From NCBI GenBank assembly GCA_001296005.1, contig LJHR01000037.1, positions 62,001-126,000 of the forward strand: DNA of 64,000 nucleotides, read 5' to 3'. This DNA comes from an alpha proteobacterium AAP38 (GTDB lineage: Bacteria; Pseudomonadota; Alphaproteobacteria; Azospirillales; Azospirillaceae). The notes beneath the pieces were generated by a model, which was given only the letters and a program-made list of their open reading frames with translations, ran no database searches and was not told where the DNA came from. Position 1 is the first letter of the stretch; every line of letters begins with the position of its first letter. A program made the position numbers and the translations under genes. Shown here in pieces: positions 26,703-35,332 of the stretch.

Positions 26703-28424
26703 ATGCTACCCATGCCCAAGATGCCCGACGACCTGCCCGAGAACGATCGTGGGGCAAGGCAATTTTCCTGGCCGGCGTACTGGCCACTCCAGCCATGGAT
26801 AGGGATACGTGATCTCACCTCTGGTCGCGGCTACAGCCTCTGGCGCAAGGTCGCGACCGTGCTGCTCCTGGCCTTGCTGGCCGCTCCGGCGGCCCGTGCC
26901 TGCTCCACCTACTACGAACCGGGGGAGACGCCGGCGACCGCTTATGCGGATGTGGCCAGGGCACCGCTGATTGTGGAGGCGCGGGTGATCCGGCCACTGG
27001 CCGATGGCTACGTCGAATTCACCGTGAAGCGTGCGTTGCGTGGGACGGCGGAAGGGCGCATCCGGGTTTCCGGACGCTATTTCGCCGATCTGCGGACCTA
27101 TCGCGGCTGGCTGGGCGAATGTTTTAATGACGTCTATCAGGCGGGTGCCACCTACCTGTTGCTGCTGTCACCTGACGGCAAGGGGGGCTACCACCCCTAC
27201 GCCTCGCCCTTGCAGTTTGAACCGGGTCGGACGTCTCTGCGCCGCGCCTGGGTGGAGGTGGCGGCGGAAATTGTGCGGATCGAGGATACGCTGCCCCCAG
27301 ACCAGCGGATGGCGGCCATCCGCGCTGCTCTGGCGCAGGTTCAGCACCCAAAGGCCAGCGACGCGGAGAAGTTCAAGGCGCGCCGCCTCTCCGAACAGCT
27401 TGACACGATACAGACGACACAGCCGACAAGCTATCTGATCTGGCTGCATGGGGAGTTGGAGGCGGGCCACATCCCCGCCGGCCTACGCTGGAACCCCTGG
27501 GTGGAGGATTGGACCGTCACCAGCGATGATGGCACGGTCAGTCGTCCTCATGTCTATACGGCACCGGAATATCGCATCGCCGTGCTGTGGGCCTTGTCAC
27601 GACCGGGCCACGCGGATGCCGCGGAATTCTTCGCGGGCCTGGCCGCGCGAAATGATGATCCGGCGGGCCTGTTCTTCGCCATAACCCATATGGCTTGGCA
27701 TGATCGGCGGGGCGATGCGGCCCGTCTCCTGGCCACACGGATCATGACAGTCTCCCTGGCCGAGGCGAGCAACCATATGTCCATGGTTGGAAGCGCCATG
27801 TCCGGTCGCACCCGCGTGGACGAGGAGCCGGCCTGGCGCCGCGACCCGGTCCTGCGTGACACCTGGCCCGATCTGGCCTGGCGTTTACAGGCTTACCTTG
27901 GATCTTATGGAGGCCCGACATTCTTCGCGGATATCGCTCCTTACCTGCAGGTCACCGACCCCGTGGCCGAGCCGGGTAAGGCCCTCTGGCTGGTGAGTGA
28001 GGTCACCGATCATCCCCTGCTCGCCTGGGCGGAACAGCGATTGCGTGATCCTGTCAACCGGGCGGAATGGGATCGTCGCTATAAGGGGTGGGAAGAGAAC
28101 GAGGTGCAGTTGCCCTTGCGGCTGCTGACAGAGCGGAGCCAGGGTGACATCCTGCTGACGGAGCTGTTTTGCCGGGATGAAAAGTCCCGCGCGGGCGTGA
28201 TCGAGGCCTTTCGGAGAGAATTGACGTTTCTAAAGGGTAGCCTCTATCTCCGTATGCTGGCCACGCCCGGCCTGTCTGAAGAGGAGCGCCAGGGCCTGCT
28301 GCTGGCCGGTGCCGCCGCCGCCACCCGCAACGGCTTTAAAAATGATGAAGTGTATATTGCTCTCGTGAAAGGCACCGCGCCAAAGGCAGAACCGCTTGCC
28401 TGTCCAACACGGAAAGAGGGTTGA
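26703..28424 (+). CDS. Secreted protein with Cys-rich TIMP-like N-terminus and helical repeats, function unknown
   Basis: 573 residues as read; the true start may be later. A signal-like hydrophobic segment (KVATVLLLALLAAPAARA) ends just before CSTYYEP. That N-terminal Cys leads into a small beta domain (APLIVEARVIRPLADGYVEFTVKRALRGTAEGRIRV), like bacterial secreted proteins with a netrin/TIMP-like OB domain. The remaining 400 residues are helical, resembling HEAT- or TPR-like repeats. The next gene starts 10 bp downstream and has the same plan, so the two are tandem paralogues or partners. I do not know the function. Confidence 0.7.
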   Translation: MLPMPKMPDDLPENDRGARQFSWPAYWPLQPWIGIRDLTSGRGYSLWRKVATVLLLALLAAPAARACSTYYEPGETPATAYADVARAPLIVEARVIRPLADGYVEFTVKRALRGTAEGRIRVSGRYFADLRTYRGWLGECFNDVYQAGATYLLLLSPDGKGGYHPYASPLQFEPGRTSLRRAWVEVAAEIVRIEDTLPPDQRMAAIRAALAQVQHPKASDAEKFKARRLSEQLDTIQTTQPTSYLIWLHGELEAGHIPAGLRWNPWVEDWTVTSDDGTVSRPHVYTAPEYRIAVLWALSRPGHADAAEFFAGLAARNDDPAGLFFAITHMAWHDRRGDAARLLATRIMTVSLAEASNHMSMVGSAMSGRTRVDEEPAWRRDPVLRDTWPDLAWRLQAYLGSYGGPTFFADIAPYLQVTDPVAEPGKALWLVSEVTDHPLLAWAEQRLRDPVNRAEWDRRYKGWEENEVQLPLRLLTERSQGDILLTELFCRDEKSRAGVIEAFRRELTFLKGSLYLRMLATPGLSEEERQGLLLAGAAAATRNGFKNDEVYIALVKGTAPKAEPLACPTRKEG

Positions 28425-28434
28425 GGACACAGCC

Positions 28435-30258
28435 ATGGCCGATGCTCTCGCCCTGAACCTGCCGACAAGGAATCCTGCGCTGATCCGGGCCTGCCGGTGG
28501 CGCGTTCTGTCGCGTTTGCTGCCGCTGCTGCTGACCCTGGCCCTCCTGGCCGCATCCCCGGCTTGGGCTTTGTCCCTGCCGCCCCCTCCGCCCGGTGGCT
28601 GCGGTGGATATAAGGATATGGCGCGCAGTGCAGCATTTGATATGGTGGCCCGGGCCGACGCCATCATTGTGGCGGAGGCGGCTTCTCTTGCCCCACGGCG
28701 GGGGCCGGAGCCTTACCAGTATCCACCCTTCGCCACCTTTCGCCGGCTTTCGGCGCTGAAGGGGGCAGGGCCGGAACAGGTTGATCTTGCGCTGGGCTTT
28801 TTCAGCGGCGGGCCGTTGGGGGCCGATCACGTCAACCCCTGCCAATTTTTCATGCCCCGGCAGGGACAACGCTATGTGCTGTTCCTGGCGCGCCGGGCGG
28901 ATGGTAGCTGGACAATCCTGGCGGTGGCGGGAGGGGACGTGGCTGCCCCTTATGGCGGTGCCAAGTCACGCTGGGTCCGCATGATCCGCGATTATGTGGA
29001 GATGCAGAAGGCAGGGCCGGAGACCGCCTTACGCGCATTGGAAGCAGACTTGCTGTCCCGGCTCCGTCCTGATGCCGACCTAGATACGCAATGGCGCGCC
29101 CGTCATGCGCTGGACTATCTGACGGGTGCCTGGCCCTCCATGCCGACGGCGCATCTGACCAACATGATCACCCGGGCGGAACGGGGAGAACCGCCGGCCT
29201 GGGGCGGGCGTATTGACGATGGCATGGGGCGTTACTTGCCCTGGTCGAGAGCCGACAAACGTCCCTGGCCGCAACTGCTCGCCGGCGTGATCGACGGGGC
29301 CGGGGAGCCGCTGGAAGGCAAGGATAGCCGCCGCGCCGACTATGCCCTGCTGGCACTGATTACCGGGGATCATCCCGATGCTGTACCTTTTTTCCGGGCA
29401 CGGCTGGACCATAACCATGACGTGCGAAGTCTGATCTGGGCCATACGCCACCTCGCCTTGCTGGGCCGCCGGGCGGAGGCACTGGACCTGCTGGAACGGG
29501 ATTTCGAACGCCTGATCTTCACGGACAATCCATGGTACTATAGTGACGATCTACGGGGTTTCATTCGGGCCATGCAGGGCCGTGTCGGCCCCGATGAGGA
29601 GAGTGAGGCCTGGCTACAGGACCCCGCCGTTGCCACCCGCTGGCCGAAAGTCGCCCTGGTCCTGGGACGGGAAGTCAGAGGTTACGGTGATTGGCTTTTG
29701 GAAGATGTATTTGGCGGCCATAGCCGATATGTCCCCAATGATGAGGAAGTGGCAGCCGTCCTGGCGACCACCAGCAACCGGGGTGTGCGTGATTGGGCGC
29801 AGGCACAGGCTACTGCCTTGATATCGCAACTACCGGAACCAATTCCGATGGGCTGGCCGCCACCAATGACGGGCGCGCAGCGATTGGCGCCCATCCTGTT
29901 GGCGATGAACGAATGGCCGCGCATGCGGCCCCTGGTTGAACGGATATGGTGCAGCGATCTTGGCGCGCGGAAGATGTTTATCTTTTATGCTGGCAGGGAC
30001 GCCCGCGACCCATTCATCCTGGCCGACCTGTTGGCAAGCACAGACCCTGCTGACGCCATCCAGCGCGCCCAGATGCAGCAGGCTCTGATCCGCTTCTACG
30101 CCCGCGAGGATGGCAGCGCACCAAGGGCCCCGTTCGGTTCTGTTGATCCCTCCCTCCCTGACCTGACCGATGCAAGGCTGGTCCGGGACCTGATGGCTGG
30201 CGGGCAGGGACCGGGCCGCCCCTTTGTCTGTCCCGCGCCGGACACGCGAAATCCATAA
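28435..30258 (+). CDS. Second secreted helical-repeat protein, probable paralogue of the upstream gene
   Basis: 607 residues from ATG 28435 (GAGG about 8 bases upstream). The signal anchor RLLPLLLTLALLAASPAWA is followed by LSLPPPPPGGCGGY, then a beta-rich domain (DMVARADAIIVAEAASLAP through FRRLSALKGAGPEQVDLAL, ending FLARRADGSWTIL). A long helical-repeat region follows (for example ADYALLALITGDHPDAVPFF, AIRHLALLGRRAEALDLL). It shares the order signal, Cys-containing beta domain and helical repeats with the preceding gene, and may be translationally coupled to it. No catalytic motif was seen. Confidence 0.7.
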   Translation: MADALALNLPTRNPALIRACRWRVLSRLLPLLLTLALLAASPAWALSLPPPPPGGCGGYKDMARSAAFDMVARADAIIVAEAASLAPRRGPEPYQYPPFATFRRLSALKGAGPEQVDLALGFFSGGPLGADHVNPCQFFMPRQGQRYVLFLARRADGSWTILAVAGGDVAAPYGGAKSRWVRMIRDYVEMQKAGPETALRALEADLLSRLRPDADLDTQWRARHALDYLTGAWPSMPTAHLTNMITRAERGEPPAWGGRIDDGMGRYLPWSRADKRPWPQLLAGVIDGAGEPLEGKDSRRADYALLALITGDHPDAVPFFRARLDHNHDVRSLIWAIRHLALLGRRAEALDLLERDFERLIFTDNPWYYSDDLRGFIRAMQGRVGPDEESEAWLQDPAVATRWPKVALVLGREVRGYGDWLLEDVFGGHSRYVPNDEEVAAVLATTSNRGVRDWAQAQATALISQLPEPIPMGWPPPMTGAQRLAPILLAMNEWPRMRPLVERIWCSDLGARKMFIFYAGRDARDPFILADLLASTDPADAIQRAQMQQALIRFYAREDGSAPRAPFGSVDPSLPDLTDARLVRDLMAGGQGPGRPFVCPAPDTRNP

Positions 30259-30265
30259 AGGCACC

Positions 30266-31684
30266 CTACGGCCCGCCCACCCGCCGCAGCTTGACTTCCG
30301 CATCGTCCAGGCCCGACAGCACCAGCAGGCCGCCCTCGTCCAGCGTGTGGCGCTGGATGGAGCGCAAGGCCGAGAGGAAGGCCTGTTCGCGCTGCATGAT
30401 GTCGCGCGGGCAGGCCATCATGGTGCTGGCGGCGGAACGGCTGGCGATGGTGATGCCGTTGGCGTCGGCGCGGAAGCGGGCCACGAAGCGGTTGCATCCC
30501 GCCTGTCCCGTCACGTCGCCCGCCGCCGTGAAGCGCATGGCGGGCGCATTGTCGGCTGGCAGGTCCTTGCCGTTCAGGGACACGGCCTGCCATTCGCCCT
30601 GCGCCAGGAACGTGGCCGCCGACCCGCCGCAGCCTTGCAGGGTCTGGCCCTCCACCTCCACCCGCACCCGGTCGGGCAGGGGGGTGGCGGTGCGCTCATC
30701 CAGGCAGGTACCGGGATTGATGGTCACCCTCAAATCACCATCGCCCAGCCTTCCCTCATAGCGATAGCCATCGGCCAGCAACTGTCGCTCGGGCAAGGAA
30801 ATCCGCGCGATCTGCGACGTTCCTGTGCCAAATCTCACGAGGTCGAGGCGGTCCGTGCCGATGCGCAGGGTCCAGCCGGGGCTGTATCCGCGCGCCTCAT
30901 ACTGGCCCGGCGGGCTGGTTTCGGTGAAATCGGCCTGGGCACAGGCGACCTCTGTCTCGGGGCCCAGCGACAGGCGGGCATTGCGCCCCTTGCTCCAGAA
31001 CTCGATCTCCCGCCCGTCCGCCGTCTCCCCGGTATAGCGGGCACCCGATGCCGACAGCGCCCGTTCCAGCCGGTGGGTCTGCCCGTCAACGGTCAGGTCC
31101 AGGCCGCCTTCCTCATACAGCGCCACCACCTCGCGCTCCCCGCACTGAAACGGCACGCCAGGTGGGCGCGGGGCCGCTTCTGCCCCGGATGCGGGGGCGG
31201 GTGGTGCCGGGGGCACGGGCGGCGGTGCGGCGGCGCGGGTCAGCCAGAGCGTGCCCAGATCATGCAGGCCCGTGCCGGGATCGATGACATGCGCGCTCTG
31301 GATGGACCAGAGGGGCCGTCCGCCCGCGTCCTGGATGATGGCGCGCACGGCATAACGTTCGCCGGCCTTCAGCTTGGCCGCCACCGCCGTCAGGCGGAAG
31401 CGCAGCGGCACCTGCTGTCCCGCCAGATCGATGCTCTGCCGGGCCAGCACGGGGGCAGCGGGATCGGCGGCCATGCCCGGTTCGGCCAGGGTGACCAGCA
31501 GCGTGGCACCGGCCGGCAGGGCGATGCGCTCGCGATAGGACAACTCACCGATGATGGTGACAAGCGGTCGGGCGGTGGATGAACTGGCCGGAACCGGCGC
31601 TGCCAGGGCAGGGGGCAGGGCGGCGGGCAGGATCAGGCAGGCCCCCGCTGTCAACAATGCCATCCCATAGCAGCTGCGCCGCAT
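30266..31684 (-). CDS. Multidomain envelope protein: YbaY-like, MliC and META (HslJ-like) domains
   Basis: 472 residues with a signal peptide (to about residue 28). Residues about 40-150 resemble YbaY/YscW-type lipoprotein domains (ALPAGATLLVTLAEPGM, VPLRFRLTA). After a Pro-rich linker, 175-235 resembles MliC, the C-type lysozyme inhibitor (PFQCGEREVVALYEEGG, then EIEFWSKGRNARLSL). A middle region at 240-345 follows (ARGYSPGWTLRIGTDRL). The C-terminal META domain (about 355-472) has WQAVSLNGKDLP, GQAGCNRFVARF and MMACPRDIMQREQAFLSAL. It is predicted periplasmic, in cell-envelope stress or lysozyme resistance. It converges on the secreted-protein pair. Confidence 0.85.
   Translation of the reverse strand: MRRSCYGMALLTAGACLILPAALPPALAAPVPASSSTARPLVTIIGELSYRERIALPAGATLLVTLAEPGMAADPAAPVLARQSIDLAGQQVPLRFRLTAVAAKLKAGERYAVRAIIQDAGGRPLWSIQSAHVIDPGTGLHDLGTLWLTRAAAPPPVPPAPPAPASGAEAAPRPPGVPFQCGEREVVALYEEGGLDLTVDGQTHRLERALSASGARYTGETADGREIEFWSKGRNARLSLGPETEVACAQADFTETSPPGQYEARGYSPGWTLRIGTDRLDLVRFGTGTSQIARISLPERQLLADGYRYEGRLGDGDLRVTINPGTCLDERTATPLPDRVRVEVEGQTLQGCGGSAATFLAQGEWQAVSLNGKDLPADNAPAMRFTAAGDVTGQAGCNRFVARFRADANGITIASRSAASTMMACPRDIMQREQAFLSALRSIQRHTLDEGGLLVLSGLDDAEVKLRRVGGP
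30824..30840 (+). repeat. Isolated iteron copy inside the META-domain gene
   Basis: TGTGCCAAATCTCACGA matches the origin iteron consensus at every fixed position except the last base. It lies about 11.6 kb from the array, in the same orientation, within coding sequence. See the related finding. Confidence 0.75.
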
Positions 31685-31899
31685 GCTCTGTCCTGTTCCT
31701 GTCTGATCCGGGCGCCGATGATGCCGCCATGGCCGCGCGCATGCCAGTTTGAAATGCGGGCGGACCCCTGAATTCCGCCCCGGCTGCCCCCATCGCGGGC
31801 GATTTCGCTTTCCTCAGTCGCCGGCGGCGCTATTTCCGGTCAGCCGAAAACAGCCCCCACAGTGCGCCCCATCACCCGCTAATGACAATGGAGCAGGTG
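31685..31899. other. Intergenic region, nothing recognised
   Basis: Upstream of the minus-strand META gene. It must hold that gene's promoter. An ORF reading rightward from 31749 has no signal of being real (see rejected items). Confidence 0.5.
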
Positions 31900-31942
31900 A
31901 ATACGTATGCGTCGCAACGCAGCAAGCTTATGCATACGTATT
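31900..31942. promoter_or_regulatory. Paired inverted operators AATACGTATGC / GCATACGTATT
   Basis: Two 11-bp elements at 31900-31910 and 31932-31942 are exact reverse complements. Each is centred on the self-complementary ATACGTAT, and the centres are 33 bp apart (about three helical turns). They lie about 400 bp upstream of the TonB receptor start. The central CG palindrome fits a LacI-family dimer; the pair suits a looping tetramer or two dimers. The cognate regulator is not identified. Confidence 0.7.
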
Positions 31943-32344
31943 TTCGCGCTCACCGTTTTCGGGGTTTATAACTAAATTCGAAATGCGACATGGCCGGAAC
32001 AATTGGGACCTTACGGGCCCCTTTGTCGGTGCCGACGGGAGGAAAAGGTGCCTGCATAAGAAAAAGGCACCCGAATTCTTTGCCAGCCGAATAATCAAGG
32101 GCGGCCCTGCGGCATCCAATAAAGATCAAGGCCTGTTGCGGGTGAGGTTAGTCGTCGCGTCCGCTTGTCAGGGTTGTTGCGTGTTCGGACAGGGTCCCGG
32201 CATTCCCGCTGCGTAAAGTGGCGGGTCATGGGAGCCGTATGCCCGGTTCGGACGAAAGTCGCTCGCGGTCAGGAACTGCGCCCCGAACGGGGTCAACAAA
32301 GAACAATGGCGTCGGTGACGCTTAGTCGATGGGGAGTGAGAGGA
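31943..32344. promoter_or_regulatory. Long leader of the maltodextrin-type TonB receptor gene
   Basis: About 400 bases between the paired operators and the receptor start, with an AT-rich patch near 31950-32060. It should contain the promoter and a long 5' leader. No riboswitch fold or ORF is convincing by eye. Confidence 0.45.
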
Positions 32345-35194
32345 ATGTCCAAGGTTCATCCAATGCGTTTCGCGTTGCTGGCGACGGTTGCCGGCACTGC
32401 CATGCTGACGGCCGGCGCCGCGTTCGCCGCCGATGACAGCATCGTGACCCAGCGCAGCGAGACCCAGGTGGCCCAGGCCGCCCCGGCCGCCGCCGCTCCC
32501 GCTGCTGGCGACGGCATGCTGGAAGAGATCATCGTCTCCGGCTTCCGCCAGTCGATCCAGGCCTCGATCGAGCAGAAGCGCAACGCCACGCAGATCGTGG
32601 AAGTGATTACCGCCGAAGATATCGGCAAGCTGCCCGACAACTCCATCGCGGAATCGATCGCCCGCCTGCCCGGTCTGGCGGCCCAGCGTATCGATGGCCG
32701 CGCGCAGTCGATCAGCCTGCGCGGTCTGGGCCCGGACTTCACCACCACGCTGCTGAATGGCCGCGAACAGGTGACGACCGGCAATAACCGCTCCGTGGAA
32801 TTCGACCAGTATCCGGCCGAAATCTCCTCGGGCGTCGCCGTCTACAAGACCTCGCAGTCCAACGTCATCGGCCAGGGTCTGGCCGGTACGGTCGACCTGA
32901 AGACGATCCGTCCGCTCGATTACAAGGAGCGGGTGCTGTCCGTCTCGGCCCGTACCGAGTATGTGACCAATGGCAAGCTGAACAGCGACAGCGACGAATA
33001 CGGCTATCGCTTCTCCGGTACCTATATCGACCGCTTCGCCAATGACACGATGGGCATCTCGCTTGGCGTGTCGCACCTGATGCAGCCGACGCAGATCAAG
33101 TCGGCCCGTTTCTGGGGCGATGGCAATTATCCGGGCAGCGGCACCCAGGCTGAACCCTGGATCATCGGCGGCGGTGAATTCCGCTCCAATTCCCAGACGC
33201 TGAAGCGTACCGGTGTTGTCGCCACCTGGCAGTGGGAAGCGTCGGACAATTTCACCAGCACGACCGACTTCTACTATTCGAAGTTCGACGATGTGCAGTA
33301 TCAGCGCGGTGTGGAACTGCCGCTGTTCTGGTCCGGTGCGACGCTGGCCACTGCCGGTCGCACCCTGGAGAACGGCCTGATCACCGCCGGTTCCTTCTCG
33401 GGCGTCAAGGGCGTGGGCCGGTCGGACATCCGCACCACCAAGGCGGACCTCTACTCCGCCGGCTGGAACGGCGAGTATAACAAGGACGCCTGGACGGTCA
33501 CCGGCGATATCGGCTACAGCTCGGCCGACCGCAAGTCCTCGCGCTTTGAAGCCTATTACGGTACGGGCCGTGGCCGCGACAATGCCGGCGCAACGGATAC
33601 CGTCGGCTTCACCTCTACTCCGAATGATTTCGGATGGCAGCTGACCAAGCGTCTGAACTATGCCGATCCGAACCTGATGCTGCTGACCGATCCGGGCGGG
33701 TGGTCGGGCAACTCCTTGCGCCGAACCATCAATGGCACGGATTATTATCTGGACCAGAACGGCTACCTGAACACGCCGACCATTGACGACGAGCTGTGGT
33801 CGGCGCGTATGGATGTGAAGCGCGAGATCGAAAGCAACGCATTCAGCGCCATTTCGGTTGGTGCTAACTACACCGACCGTCAGAAGAACTACACGCAGCC
33901 GGAATGGTACGTGGTCACCACGGCCAACGTGCAGAACCCGACGGCGCAGCGTTCCGTGGCAGTACCGGCCTCTTCCGTGTTGAAGCCGACGGACCTGTCC
34001 TGGATCGGTCTGGGCGATACGCTGGCCTTCGATCCGCGTGATCTGCTGGCCAACGGTACCTACTCGCTGATCAAGTGCCCACGCAATAATTGCGTGAACG
34101 ACTTGGCCTACCAGATCAATGAAAAGGTCTGGACCGGCTATGCCAAGGTTGATCTGGATGCCATGCTGGGCCAGGTCAAGCTGACTGGTAATATCGGCGC
34201 CCAGTATGTGCACACCGACCAGTCCTCGACCGGGCCGGCCATCTCCAGCACCGGCACGTTCAGCATACGTACGGATGGGGCGAAGTATTACAACTTCCTG
34301 CCCAGCGCCAATTTGATCTTCACGATGCCGAACGAGGATCACAAGATCCGCATGGCGGCGTCGCGTCAGATGGCCCGTGCCCGTCCTGATCAGCTGTCGG
34401 CCCTGTCGACCTTCAGCTTCAATGCAGCCTTCGCCAACAACACCTCCATCGATTTCTCGCCGTGGAGCGCCGGCGGCGATGGCAATGGTAACCCGAAGCT
34501 GAAGCCCTGGGTGGCTGACGCCATCGACGCGACGTACGAATACTACTTCGCCGATGCCGGTTACTTTGCCCTGAACACCTATTACAAGTGGCTGAAGACC
34601 TACATCTACAACGAGCGCCAAGTCCTGGACTTCACGGGCTTTGATAGCGGCGGGATCACGCCGCGTATCTTCCAGGGCTATTCCAACCTGCCGGCCAACG
34701 GCAATGGCGGCGACATCTACGGCTTTGAGCTGGCGTTGTCCCTGCCGTTCGATATCATCAACGAGCGTCTGGACGGTTTCGGTCTGACCAGCAGCTTCGG
34801 CTACACCAAGACCTCGATCCAGCCGAATCCGGGCGATCCGGCGCAGCCGATCCCCGGCTTCTCCAAGTACACCTCGCAGGCGACCTTCTACTACGACAAG
34901 GACGGTTTCCAGGCCCGTATCTCGGCCAACCACCGCTCCAAGTTCCTGGCCGAGGTCACCGGCTTCGGTCAGTCCCGCGCCCTGCGTATGGGCAAGGGCG
35001 AGACCATTTACGACGCCCAGGTGTCGTATGAGTTCCAGGAAGGTTCCTCGCTTCAGGGTCTGACCCTGATGCTGCAGGGCTACAACCTGTCCAACGAGCC
35101 CTTCATCGCGTATGGCCGTGGTGACACGCGTCTGGTGGAGCGCTTCGAGGATTACGGTTCGCGCTACCTGCTGGGTGCGTCCTACAAGTTCTGA
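32345..35194 (+). CDS. TonB-dependent receptor, TIGR01782 type (oligosaccharide uptake)
   Basis: 949 residues from ATG 32345 (GAGAGG just upstream); the frame is open further upstream without a signal. The signal peptide ends at AFA-ADD. An Ala-rich linker (AQAAPAAAAPAAGDG) precedes the TonB-box-like EEIIVSGFRQSIQ. The plug has KLPDNSIAESIARLPGLAAQR and SISLRGLGPDFTTTLLNGR, signatures of the Xanthomonas/Caulobacter TIGR01782 group. The beta barrel ends in LLGASYKF with terminal Phe. The alpha-amylase and halogenase downstream point to maltodextrin import; the Caulobacter MalA-type receptor is the nearest known parallel. A strong terminator follows. Confidence 0.93.
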   Translation: MSKVHPMRFALLATVAGTAMLTAGAAFAADDSIVTQRSETQVAQAAPAAAAPAAGDGMLEEIIVSGFRQSIQASIEQKRNATQIVEVITAEDIGKLPDNSIAESIARLPGLAAQRIDGRAQSISLRGLGPDFTTTLLNGREQVTTGNNRSVEFDQYPAEISSGVAVYKTSQSNVIGQGLAGTVDLKTIRPLDYKERVLSVSARTEYVTNGKLNSDSDEYGYRFSGTYIDRFANDTMGISLGVSHLMQPTQIKSARFWGDGNYPGSGTQAEPWIIGGGEFRSNSQTLKRTGVVATWQWEASDNFTSTTDFYYSKFDDVQYQRGVELPLFWSGATLATAGRTLENGLITAGSFSGVKGVGRSDIRTTKADLYSAGWNGEYNKDAWTVTGDIGYSSADRKSSRFEAYYGTGRGRDNAGATDTVGFTSTPNDFGWQLTKRLNYADPNLMLLTDPGGWSGNSLRRTINGTDYYLDQNGYLNTPTIDDELWSARMDVKREIESNAFSAISVGANYTDRQKNYTQPEWYVVTTANVQNPTAQRSVAVPASSVLKPTDLSWIGLGDTLAFDPRDLLANGTYSLIKCPRNNCVNDLAYQINEKVWTGYAKVDLDAMLGQVKLTGNIGAQYVHTDQSSTGPAISSTGTFSIRTDGAKYYNFLPSANLIFTMPNEDHKIRMAASRQMARARPDQLSALSTFSFNAAFANNTSIDFSPWSAGGDGNGNPKLKPWVADAIDATYEYYFADAGYFALNTYYKWLKTYIYNERQVLDFTGFDSGGITPRIFQGYSNLPANGNGGDIYGFELALSLPFDIINERLDGFGLTSSFGYTKTSIQPNPGDPAQPIPGFSKYTSQATFYYDKDGFQARISANHRSKFLAEVTGFGQSRALRMGKGETIYDAQVSYEFQEGSSLQGLTLMLQGYNLSNEPFIAYGRGDTRLVERFEDYGSRYLLGASYKF

Positions 35195-35209
35195 TCCTGT
35201 CTCCCTCTG

Positions 35210-35241
35210 CCCCCGCCGGTTCCTGCCGGCGGGGGTTTTTT
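35210..35241 (+). terminator. Rho-independent terminator after the TonB receptor
   Basis: CCCCCGCCGG and CCGGCGGGGG form a 10-bp GC stem with a short loop, followed by six T (35236-35241). It insulates the abundant receptor transcript from the EAL gene. Confidence 0.9.
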
Positions 35242-35332
35242 CTATCAGGGACAGGATCGACACTTTCCATAAGCGAACCTTGATAATCGCGCAGCCAGAA
35301 CGAGTTTCCTTCCAAATTTCGGAGGAATCCCC

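Noticed and set aside
31749-32216. ORF of 155 codons upstream of the TonB receptor
   Set aside because: No family resemblance, mixed composition, and it runs through the paired operators; more likely a leader region.
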